Below are positions 23,030 to 33,694 of a stretch of DNA of 64,000 bases, piece after piece; the first letter of the stretch is position 1; each line of letters opens with the position of its first letter. The stretch is from Cunninghamia lanceolata (taxonomy: Eukaryota; Streptophyta; Pinopsida; Cupressales; Cupressaceae): contig BSBN01000445.1 in assembly GCA_027924645.1 (NCBI GenBank), forward strand, positions 1,364,001 to 1,428,000, read 5' to 3'. The notes beneath the pieces are model-generated. The model searched no databases. It saw only the letters and a list, made by a program, of their open reading frames with translations, and was not told the DNA's origin. The position numbers were made by a program, and so were the translations under genes.

Positions 23030-23977
23030 CTTCTGGACTAGGCAACATCTGCCTTTTCAAAATATGTAGACACAATGAGCAAGCAGTTTTTGAATGAGGT
23101 GCTTCATGTAACTTGTACCATCCCTTAATCAAGACATCCTGTGGAAGTCTTTGTTACTGAGTCATTTTTTGAATCTCTTTTGATAAAAATTCTTCAAACT
23201 TGGATAGATTACTACCCCTATCTTCATTAGATAACTCATAATCTGATTCCACTAAACAATCACTCCCTGGGGTGATTCCCTTGTTTCTTTTAACATTACT
23301 CTTATTACATACTGATATCTCCTTTGTCATCTGAAGATGACCTTCATCCTGATATGTGGATTCTCTTGTTCTATGGACGACAAACAACAATCAGTGTCAC
23401 TATCACTATCTGCAGAACTTACCGTGGATGATGATGATGATGTTGATGCATCATTGTATGCTTGTTCTAGCTCCATCATGTCTATGCAAGCATCACATGT
23501 TTTTTCAAAATGTGATTCATTATGCAACCTGCACCATCCATCAATTAAAATATTATGAATAGGCATTTTTAACAACTGACATCATTTCACCTCTCTAGAC
23601 AAGTGCATCTCGAAATTCTTGAAATGATCTACCTCATTTTCATTTTCAGGGTTACAATAAGATTCTACAACTATTTTATCATCTTGAGAGTCCTCATCAT
23701 GATGATGAACATCATACATCAGGATTTCTTCTATCCTAACAGTCTGTGGCCTGATGGAGTAAACTCCAGGTTCTACATCCACATACATGATCTCATTGGT
23801 TTTGTTATATTCTGTGATCATGTGCTTCATGCGAGGCTCAACATCTATCCTTACTTGATTTGGTATTCCTTTCCAGGGCAACCACATATCACTGAAATCA
23901 ATTGACATGTATACATTAAGGGTTTTTGACAAGTCTTTGCTGAGTAGCATCCCATATGTATCAAGTATATCAACCAC
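23030..23977 (-). pseudogene. Tat right unit: PR-aRNH linker with two CHHC knuckles
   Basis: An acidic, His/Asp-rich segment (YDVHHHDEDSQDD) is followed by two related modules: ILIDGWCRLHNESHFEKTC (about 23,505-23,570), then a second starting LIKGWYKLHEAPHSKTACSL (about 23,060-23,140). Both follow W-[CY]-x-L-H-x3-H-x4-C-x2-C, which resembles a zinc knuckle with His in place of the second Cys. A Ser-rich acidic spacer separates them. The left copy (997-2,052) has the same arrangement. No known enzymatic domain; the modules could bind nucleic acid. Confidence 0.65.
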
Positions 23978-24058
23978 TTGAATATCTATGTAGTACTAGA
24001 TCTTGGGATCTGATGCTAACTGCATGTGAATGTGAGTTAATTCTCCTACCACGCTCAC

Positions 24059-24530
24059 CTATGTTTTGTCTAATTGTGTTAATTTATTTAGAGACTTAGC
24101 ATGATGCAACCCTAAAGTATTGCATATGGATAGGGGCATTACATTGGTAGATGCTCTTGAATCTACTAAGTAGTTGTGTAAATTTTTACTAAACATCCTT
24201 ATGGTAAGGAGAAAAGGAGGCGACTCACTTTTGTCTCTATATAGAGTCATGTGGGAAGTCTTTGCAGCTTGAATAGTAGCTACCACTTTCTGTTTAACAT
24301 TAACGTCTCTAGCAACATGATCTTTATTTCTAGATTGACCTAGGGTATGACTATCCTCTCTTGGATCAGGATCATCTAATGATTTCATGAATGCTTTCTT
24401 GATAGCAGGGGTTTTAGCAATTATGATAAAGACAGGCTGATTTTAATCTTTTTCATTTCATCTGCCAGATAAGTGACTAACTTATAAGATTCAAGAGGCA
24501 GATTAGCAACCTTTGGTGTTGTATTTGGTG
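24059..24530 (-). pseudogene. Tat right unit: aspartic protease region
   Basis: Counterpart of 2,071-2,706. The active-site loop is LVDSRASTNVMP; the essential Gly of D-S-G is Arg here, while the left copy has Gly but Leu at the Ser position. Together the copies imply an ancestral DSGAST loop. There is a frameshift in the N-terminal part near 24,410 and a TAG after TQLDKT. Confidence 0.78.
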
Positions 24531-24533
24531 ATG

Positions 24534-26340
24534 CTAAGTATTGAGCATTAACTTGGGAAATCTAGGCTTATTACTTGCCTTGGGATTAGGTGGAGTGTTG
24601 AAAGTGTTTGGAGGCAAGGATGAGGTCAAAGGACCAGTAGGTTTGTTTGAGTTATTCCTAAGGTTGTAGTTATGCCTACCTTGATATTGCTGTTGATAAG
24701 CATGTACCTCCTCATGTTCATTTGATGGCTCATTTTCATCTTCAAAGGGAAAACCATAGTTAGACTCAAAAGCCATGGCTGACTCCTCACATGCCAGGGT
24801 GTAATCTTGGTGAGAAGACACTATCTGCTGATGAGGATAATGCATGAAACTTTCTAGTACTAAGGCAGAATCATATCCACAAGGGACAATTTCATTTCCT
24901 TCTACATGAGGGGGATTACCTAAAGTATTGGACACTTCAGTCTGGAATATACTAGCAACAATCCTAAATTGAGGACAATCTAACTTTGCATGAGCATTGG
25001 TGTTATGTATCCTGCACCAATTTGTAAGGGCTACCTCTACAAGGTTGACTCTAGTGGTTTGTTTTGGTTCACTAGGAGGCTGATTGTCCAAGGGTGATGG
25101 CAAAGAACCATTGTTTGGCCTAGTGTTCCACACTCTGAGCTTTCTAGGAGGATTATTGTTGCCATTTTTATTGTAATTGTTGTTGTATGCCCTATCAGGA
25201 TCATTAGGTCTGTCATTAGCATAACCTCTATTTTGATTAGATGAGAATAGAAGTTCTGACTCCTTGAATGAGTGATCTCAGTAGTAAGTTTTCTTAACTG
25301 TGCTGATATTTCCTTAATTTCTTCTTTCTCTTCCTAAACCTTGGCCACTACATTCTCAGTCTAAGGCTTTAAAAAGGAAGATCCATTATTCTGATTATTG
25401 GATTGTTCTATACCCTGAGGTACCGGTGTTTGTCCTGGATATTGTAACATCTAGCCATTCCCATTTGGAGGAGGCATGATACTAAGTGGAGGTATCTGTA
25501 AAGGACTAGGCATCACAACTGGAGGTAGCATGGCTCCATTAGGCTATTGTTGGGTAGGATATGTATGATAGCCAAGAAGTGTGGGAAAAGCAATGTTTGG
25601 TGTTGGAGCAAGAACTAGCTGCTGACTGACTTTGATAGCTTCTTGGAAAGCTCCTGTCAAAGTTGTGACATTAGGATGTGCTCTCTCGATAAACATGGAA
25701 GTCAAAGAATCTAGGGCTAAGTAATATATGCTCCTAGCAACTTCCTCTGCTACAACATAAGGGGCAACTAACTTAGATAGCATCTTCTGGAACCTAGCGT
25801 TGAAGTTAGCAATAGGTTCTCCTTCAAATTGTTTGATTGTGGAAAATAAGTGATAATTCATTGAAGGATCTATAGGTATTTTGAACCTATCCTTAAAGGC
25901 CTTCTCCAAGATAGCCCATGAACTGACTGAACCCTGACCAAGACTAATATACTAGTTATAGGCCTCTTCCCCTAAGGAAAATGGAAATAACCTACATACA
26001 ACATCCCTATGCTCAATTCTAGCCCTACAACAAGCTTCCTTGAAAGTTCTAATGTGATCATCAGCATCCTGATATGGATGATACTTAGGACAAATTTTAT
26101 CAGGATTCTTAGGCAAAGCATGATGCACATATAAGGTCAGGGTTGATTCTACTGTAAAGAAAGACATTGCAACCAGTGGAGGTTGAACCTGAGGTATGAC
26201 TAGTTGAGGTTGGACCTGAGGTGTAACAGGTGGTCTTGTAGGTGTTTGTAACCTAAGAGGAGTTACAGGAGGACGTTCTGGTGAAGCTCCTGACACACTA
26301 GGATTAGGAGAGTGATGTATGTCTACAGTTCTAGGTCTAA
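24534..26340 (-). pseudogene. Tat right unit: gag
   Basis: Gag of the full unit. A Pro-rich N terminus (26,296 leftwards) leads to a capsid core with RLFPFSLGEEAYN, a TAG in place of Trp, and FKDRFKIPIDPSMNYHLF, FNARFQKMLSKLV (25,909-25,544). Downstream is a Gln/Pro-rich tail, then a knuckle C-x2-H-x4-H-x4-C (CRIHNTNAHAKLDC) near 24,970-25,020. Several TAGs correspond to CAG in the left copy. The start is uncertain: the left copy has an ATG (4,382) where this copy has ATA. Confidence 0.82.
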
Positions 26341-26835
26341 ATCCTCTGATAGGTAGTTCTTCAAAGATTCCACTGGATCTGGACCTGGTATTTGGCCTGA
26401 GAGCCAGGATTTCTTAAATTTAAGGAAAATCAGCTTGGTTATAGCAAAGATCGGTTGGAACTTTCTAGCAAAGGTTGTTTTTATGGTCAGAACTTGAGAC
26501 TGACTAGATATTTAGGGAATATTTGCATAAATAATGCAAATATGAGGCGATATTGAGGCCTGGTGATGCACGTAACTGGATATTAGGTTTCTAATGAAGG
26601 TGACCTAAAAGCTTTAGCAAATTTACCTGAAATAGAGCTTATCTTTGCAAATTCATGATGATTGACCACAAAGCTTGCAATATTAATGCTTAATTTAGAA
26701 ATCTTCACAAAGGATTAGCGTGCACAAACTCAAAACAACGAATCTTTGCATGTGACTGAAAATACAAAGATATATGAGTATTACCTTTCTGTCTGCATCA
26801 TTAAATTGGGCAAAACTTACTGATGAGAAGAAGCA

Positions 26836-26853
26836 GCCCTCCTTCTAGCACCA
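26836..26853 (-). other. Primer-binding site of right Tat unit
   Basis: GCCCTCCTTCTAGCACCA, five bases before the LTR start at 26,859. Identical to the site at 4,898-4,915; best match by memory is the tRNA-Asn 3' end. Confidence 0.72.
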
Positions 26854-27875
26854 ATTTATGTTGATGATGATGTTACTCACAACCAAACATTAAACAAAAG
26901 TTACACAACAACCATTATTTATCTTGAAAGATATGATGAATTCAAAGAATTCATGATCCCAAGTCTCCATTGATTAGTTCATAATCTACTGACATTACTC
27001 AGTGGTTGATGTGTGTTGCTATTTTCCATTTCAAGGGGCCTTACGTTGATCAGTAGATTCTATTTCCTACAAATATGCTACATAGAAAGGTTATTCTACA
27101 TAGTATATTTCTTCAAATAATGTGTTTATACTTAGATCTTTGGATGATATTTATCAATTTAACATGCTTTAACTCCAAATATGCTATGTATTTCCAATTA
27201 TCTATGAGATGTCAGCATATTTCATGTTTAGTTGCTTTTAATTCTCTATTATTTGCAATTGTGATGGTGAATTGTTATGAAATTGAAAGAAATTTAAAAG
27301 AATACTTCAAATTTTGGTGAATCTATAGCTACTGAACCACATACATACAAGATACGTTCATGAGGAGAAGAAATCAAACCATATTTTCACCAAGATGTTC
27401 CACAGCTAGATATAGATGATGCTAACTTCAAAGGATAAGGAATGAAAACAACACATGCAGACTGATGAGTACTCCAAGAGACGTAGCTAATCAAAGCATG
27501 TATCAAGAATTCAAACACAGATTACTCAAGATTTATGATAGTTTGTAATCAAATTGTCTTCTCTTTCATTAGGTATGCAAAACATGTCTGTTTACAACAA
27601 CTTTGAAATCAATCCTGATATTTCAGCAATCCAATTTAAATTAAGCTTCCAAATGTCTAAAATATGGCATCCCTACACCTTTTATAGAATAAGGTGAGGG
27701 AGTGGTTACAAATGACCTACAGTCAAGATTTGTCAATTAAGGTCAATGGTATACAATCACTTCTTGACTTAGTCAACACCTTTCATGTGGCACAAGTTGC
27801 CAGTTAGAAACCATCTGGATGAGTTATTATCTTAGAAGTACCTGATGCATGTCTCTTTGGGGATGCATCTTCCTT

Positions 27876-30800
27876 TCATTCCTCGGGCTCCTCTTTTTTA
27901 TCTTCTTCTTCTTCATCATGATCATCATGATCATCATGATCATCACTTTCTGTATCGCTATCACCCTGATGAATATTATCTTGTATATTGACCTTTACTA
28001 CCGCCCTGATATTTTCATAAGCTTGTACTATTTTGTCTACTTCTCTGCCATCTTGGGTTTTGACTTTAGTGATAACATGCTTGTGAGCCTAAAATTTATC
28101 TTTGAGTGCCTCTATCTTGCCTTTTCTATTATTTAACGTTTCATTATAATTTTCCACCCTGACCTTGATCCTCATGATCTTATCCATCACCTCTTCTGTC
28201 AGGTGGGTGAGAGGATCATCAGCTACTGGCTGGAAATTATCATGCAATGCCTTGATGGAAAAATCTACATCTTGGTTTTCAATCTTCCCCTCTACCTGTC
28301 CTTCTAGAGCTTCTAGGACTTTTGCTTCTTCTGCCATCATATTGTGTAGCTTTATACTGATATCCCTTAACTTGCCATTGCACTTCTTTAGGACATCACA
28401 TTTGAACCTGATGTCATCATACCATACATCTACTAGCAAGGCAGTGCTATTATTTAACACCTGATTATTTATCAGGACTTGAGGATCAATCCTCTTTATT
28501 TCACTTAGAGCGTTTAAGGCTTTTTCCAGCTGGAATGATCTCTTTCCTGTTTCATTCTGCATTTTATCCACTTTTTTCTTCAAAGTGCACAAGGAATTCC
28601 ACCTCTGTAAAGAGGTTTTCAATACTTCCTCAGCTCCTGTGAGGGCTGTCAGCATCCATTTATCCATGATCATGGCCTAATGCTTCATGAGGTCTAGCTT
28701 ATTAACCTCCTCCTGAGAGATGATAGTCAATGGGACTGCCTGATCAATTGGTCTATTACTAGGGTTAATCAACCCCTTTATATATGAATGCAGCTGAGCA
28801 ATGTGTTCTTTATGCTATTTATTTCTCTCTTTCTCTTTCTTCACCCTTTGGGTTAAAGAATCTATGATATCCTTCCCTTCTTGACCCTCTTGGTCTTCAT
28901 TAGCAAAACCCAAATCAACTGTGGTGATCTAGAATTCGTCCAGGGTGATTTTGCCTTTTTCCTTTTCTACAGTGGGAAGTGCTACTTGGGCTATCCTTCT
29001 GCCTGTAGCAAGATCTCTTCTGATAGCCAAGGTGAGCCTGGCTTTCCTCTTTGGTTTCATGATAGTCTCTACGAACAAGGTTGAAACATCAAATTCTTGA
29101 ACTTCAAAACCTTGTTCCGTACCTATTTCCTTTTCCAGCGACTGAGGCACTTCATCTCCTGATCCTTGTGGTCTGTTGTCATCATCATTTTCACCTTGAT
29201 ATCTGGTATTTGTGTCTATTCTATGTGGAGAAGGTGACTTTCTGATTTCTTCCTCATGATGTTCCTTATGAGGGGGATCTTGTTCCATCTCTTCTTCTTG
29301 AGGGGCTTCTTTTTTTGGGGGAGGATCCTGTGGTGTATCCATATGATGATCTTGAGCTTGATCCTACACTCCCTCTTCTTTTGTTTCATCCACCTTATTA
29401 TGTTCCTCATCCTAAGGCATATTTACATTTGTGGATGCCTGCGTGTTTAGTCCTAGTGCATCACCCTGATCTTGAGCTACATTTTGTTCAGCACCTGATA
29501 TATTTACCTCTGGTGTTTTAAGGTCCTCATGACCTGATGTATCCTTTTCTCTTGTGGCTTCTTGAGTCTAGGCAACATCATTACCTGATGTGTCTTTATC
29601 ACCTCTGCCCTTTTGTTGAACTTCAACTATCTTAGGCTCATCAGGCATCTCTTGCTGTTGTTGGCCCATATCTAGAGCATGGCTCTTTATTTCTATCTGC
29701 TGGGCTCCTTCAATGTTTCCCATTCTATCTGGTGCACCTTCTTTGTCTTCAGAGGTCATATCCTCCCTATATGTCAAATCGATCACTGCAGGGCTAGTTA
29801 CCTGATCTACCAACTTGTCCAGCCTGATTTGTTGGGCTACCCTTTCTGGGCTATTTTGTTCTCTTCTTGCTCTGTTTACTTCAACTCTTCTAATACCGCC
29901 ATCTGTGTTGATGGGGTCCCATGTGGGGTCATGCAGGTATTGGAAGTAAGGGTTTCCATCTGCTGAGAGGCTACACTTTGTACAATTTCATCATCTGAGA
30001 GGTCCATGGTGTCTTACAATGAGAAAGAACCACCATGACCTACTTTGGAAGTCTCTTTTACTTGCTTCTCTACCTTCTTAGTCTTAAACTAAATAATGGT
30101 GGGAAGTGGCACCTCATGCTACATTTCTTTTCTAAACACTTCACTACCAACTCCCCTTAATACTATAGGGTCATCCCTTATCTCACCTCTCATAGATATT
30201 CTTTGTTTCTTGGGTGGAGACATCAGGGGCACCACCTTCCTCTTCTGGTTGACCATCATCAGGTGATCACCCTCAGGCTCATTATCTACTGGCTCTTCCT
30301 TAAGAGGGATGTCCTCCACATTCTGTTGTGATGCTTGGCCTTCATCTTATACTTCTGTAGTACCTTCAACTGGCCTCAAGATCCTTTTGGTCTTTGGTTT
30401 ACCCATTATAGGCAGTGCAGATAAGGCTGATACCTATCTCGATGCAGATGCACCTTCAGCTGTTCTGGCAATTCTTTCAATTATCACCCCCTTAGGCTCA
30501 TCATCAGTCTTCTTTTATCTGGGGGGTCCTTTCCTTTGTTTCTATGTAGGCAACCTTTTTCCGTTAGATTTTCTTTTCTCACCAAGAAAGTCATCATATT
30601 CTTCATCAGGGATCTCCTATCTTTTTCTCTTGTTATCCACTGTAATGGCTACACCTCTTTTCTTTAGTCTTTTTATCTTTTCATCTACCCATGATTGGGT
30701 TAACTGCAGCACCCCACCTATAAACTGATCTAATGAAATGTCTTTAGGTTGTGTTAGGTCAGGGGCTAAGATGGTTTCATTATACACCTTCTTATCTTCA

Positions 30801-32251
30801 TATTCATTTGACATGGTCTTGCCATCATCTTTCTTTAATTGTGCATGAACTGGGATGCAGTCAAATGTCCTTATATGATTTAAGGTGAGCCTTTGATACT
30901 TTCTTCTACTTATCTCTGCCTCATCCTCATAATCAGTCCAAAAATCTTCGAGGTGCTTCTAATATATAGGCTTTCCCATTAATTTATGCATTCTACCATA
31001 GGGGTCATATGATCTAGCCAATGGAAATGGATGTAGGTAAAATAGGTTCATACTCCCTATGACATCCTTTATGCTCTAGGAATTAGGGCACATGTACCAA
31101 CCCATAGATACTGGAAATAGTACTAGAGGTATCTTTTTTTATGCTTTGTATGCAGCCAGTATGGTAGATATTTGTCTCAAAAACTCCATCAGGACTACCC
31201 CATTAGTAGGGTACCTAGGTAACATAAAGGGTTGTTCTTCAAAACCTTCCACCTTGATATATGAGAAACTGGCAAACTGGATGAACCAGGCACCATGTTT
31301 GTATATAACCTCTTGACCTTCCATGCTCAATCTCTTGGTTCTATCCTCTTCCATAGTTCTAACTAGATGCATAGAGAATGCATCATTCACCAGCTTGTAA
31401 TGAAAGAGGTAGTTCCTTCTCTATAATTGAGGATAATGATCCCATATATGGGCATCATCTACACTACCGCCAATCTTTCCAATTGTAGTCAGTGCATCAA
31501 ATTTTCCTTTGTAAGCACATGAATAAACAACATATGACATCATGTAGAATTAGCATTCCAGACCTCCCAGGTTCTTCATCCATTCATCTAAGGCATCACT
31601 GATGACCTTGGTCCATAATGGCTTGCTGTCTGTATAGAGGGCCATGTAGATGATTCCAAACATCCAATTCTTGAAATTCCCAGCATGAGGCTGACCTGTC
31701 ATCTTGCTGAGCAGGGTAATCATGTATTGATATTTATCATCAAAATCAAATTTGTATAGATACACTGGCAACTTGGTAGAGGTAGTGTAGGTGCTATTCT
31801 TAGACCTCCACTGGTATATCCTCTTCTTGGCACTCTTCTTATTGTTTTCATACTCTGTCACCAGTTTATGCAGATCTACACTAACCACCTTCTTTCCAAC
31901 TGGCAGGTTAAATGTATATGTGATGCCCTTAACTGAGAAATCTGCATAGACCCTTCCATGTTTTTCAACTCGCCTCATCTGAGGGTTATAATATCTAGTG
32001 CATTCTACTACAAGTTCCAGGGTTTCCATGGCATAGGGAAATCTGACTACATGCCACATTCCTGATACATATATGGCATCCAGTAGGGTATTATCTTTGT
32101 CATGATCTATTCTGGATGACCATGCCACCAAATCTGTTTCTCCTTGGTGAGTGTCCCCGATGGTGCCATATTTGAAATGTATTCCTTCAGGTTTAATGTA
32201 CATGGGCTTAAGAAATTATATTCCAGATCTGTTCTTCCTGATGTCTGCCAT
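27876..32251 (-). pseudogene. LTR-encoded long accessory ORF, copy 3
   Basis: About 1,458 codons, ATG at 32,251 (CCATGG), stop at 27,876-27,878. One frame runs from the start to about 29,990; a frameshift near 29,850 puts the remainder in a second frame. The same domain order is seen: N-terminal region with FKYG and RRVEKHGRVY; second folded part (31,390-31,139); NLS-like PKKQRIS; SIM-like MDLSDDE (29,987-30,007; Val changed to Met) and VIDLT (29,772-29,786); acidic segment (29,342-28,929); coiled coil (28,900-28,090); tail DSDTESDDDHDD with an expanded Asp/His run. Stops are mostly TAG. Unknown function; a nuclear, SUMO-reading, self-associating accessory protein is an inference from motifs. 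Confidence 0.8.
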
Positions 32252-32257
32252 GGATTC

Positions 32258-32457
32258 CTGCAATAAACATGACTGGTCTTAGCATAATATTCATAAGCAT
32301 TCATACAATACTTATGTATACCTACAACATCATATACTTTCTCGTTTGATATTCATTACTTCATCATGATATGTATACTTGCATAATCAAACCAATGGTA
32401 AAGTCATACTACCTAGACATGTAGAAAATGACAACAGGAGGGTTTTTAATTACCTAC
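32258..32457 (-). other. Predicted leader intron of LTR ORF, copy 3
   Basis: The donor is TTAG|GTAGGTAATT at 32,457 and the acceptor TTTATTGCAG|GAATCC at 32,258; 200 bp. A TATA-like string (TATAAGA on the minus strand, about 32,604-32,610) lies about 150 bp upstream of the donor and could be the promoter of this transcript. Confidence 0.58.
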
Positions 32458-32639
32458 CTAATAATGCTTTTTCCCTGGATTATGTTGATGATTATGAAGA
32501 AGGGTAGGAAATCCTGATGATCACCCATTCTGTTATGCTGCAAGTTGTAATCCATTCACAGGTAGCTCGTATGAGGGTTTGACTCTTTGCTCTGTAAATT
32601 CTTATATTTTCGCAAGGTAAATGAGAATAACCTTGGAAA

Positions 32640-33689
32640 CTTACCTTTAAACTCATCCGTAGGGCAGATTAGGGTAAAACTAGGTTAAATCAATTAAAAC
32701 CATTGATCTTCTACACAAAATCCATGGATGTTGCCAGGTGTTTGAATCGTATTCGTAGTCGATGGGAATCCACCTACTGGATTTATGTGCATTTAATGTT
32801 ATGAAGAAAGAGGAGGGGGTGATCTTCAGAAGATCAGGTGATATTGAAATATATGACCCCCTTTGTGTAACATGACCTTCTGCCTTTGAGTGGCAAAATT
32901 AACGCCAATGAATCAGGTGATGTGGTCAAAGGTTGACCATGTGTATATTGGGTCATGATTTTAAGATCAGGGGATGTTTAAAATGTAACCCCCACGAATA
33001 AAATGACCCCCTTTCAGAAGATCGGGATGACGTCACCTTCATGTTATTGAAAAGGGTGATCGTTGGATACATACCTCCGTGAGGTAAAAAGAATGATGAC
33101 GTCACCATCAGGGTGACTTCCTTCATTCATCAGGCTTAGATGATGTCATTGTCATATTGGCACTAGGGTGATATTTTGTGACAGGGTGATATTTGTAAGA
33201 TCAGGTGATATTTAAAATATGACCCCCGCAAAATATATGAAGTTGTTTGACGGACAGATACAATTATCACATAAAATTGACATCTGGATTTTGTGAACCA
33301 AATGATTATAGGGTGATAAACCTATATCAGGGTGATCTTACATAATGTGACTGATGCTTGAAATATGACCCCCCCCTCAGAATATCAGGTTTGACTGAAA
33401 CTTTGACTTGTCATAACTTTCTCCCCTTAAGGAATTTTAGGGTGATCTAAAAGGCAAACCTGCATGGAACTTTATGCACTTTCCAACTATGAGGTTAATG
33501 ATATGAAATATTGACCTTAACAAACTGACGTCATCATAGTGACTTATCCACCCCTTACAAGGCTATCTGCATGACTTATTTTTACCAGACTGCCGAAAAG
33601 CAGAAAAACAACACAAGCCAAAGCTGCAAAAAAAGTTGGGTCCCTATTTTGTCAAGTCAAAATGGGGCGTGTTGTGTAACCACACAACA
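32640..33689 (-). promoter_or_regulatory. U3-like promoter region of right LTR, three TGACGTCA
   Basis: Perfect TGACGTCA at 33,028-33,035, 33,097-33,104 and 33,526-33,533, plus a decayed TGATGTCA near 33,141. A random 1-kb stretch would rarely hold one. TTGACC W-box-like strings (near 32,935) and repeated GGTGATATT / ATATGACCCCC phrases (32,815-33,375) are also present. These are plausible transcription-factor sites for the LTR promoter; no expression evidence can be seen. Confidence 0.58.
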
Positions 33690-33694
33690 GTACT

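Larger units (their letters stand above)
26859..33689 (-). repeat. Right (5') 6.83-kb Tat LTR, uninterrupted
   Basis: The complete LTR, TGTTGATGATG…CCACACAACA. In element direction (right to left): promoter-like region 33,689-32,640; leader with intron; long ORF 32,251-27,876; ORF-free tail 27,875-26,859 adjoining the primer-binding site. It serves as the template for recognising the two other LTR copies. Most of its length is coding, which is unusual for a plant LTR. Confidence 0.92.
695..33694 (-). mobile_element. Composite Tat-like Ty3/gypsy block, LTR-int-LTR-int-LTR
   Basis: One insertion-bounded block of a giant Ty3/gypsy family read on the minus strand. The outer ends are TGTTG at 700 and CAACA at 33,689, flanked by 5-bp target-site duplications ATACT (695-699) and GTACT (33,690-33,694), one mismatch. 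From right to left it holds a 5' LTR (26,859-33,689), a primer-binding site, a full internal region (18,567-26,858), a shared LTR (4,921-18,566, itself split by a nested solo LTR), another primer-binding site, a truncated internal region (about 1,000-4,920) and an LTR stub (700 to about 995). Tandem elements sharing an LTR usually arise by unequal LTR-LTR recombination. One complete unit would be about 22 kb, the size class of Ogre/Tat giants. All coding regions are broken. Confidence 0.9.

Noticed and set aside
4921..33689. The three long-ORF units being internal regions or tandem host genes rather than LTRs
   Set aside because: Each starts TGTTG and ends CAACA (one end slightly damaged), two abut primer-binding sites, and the block and the nested copy have 5-bp target duplications at exactly these ends.
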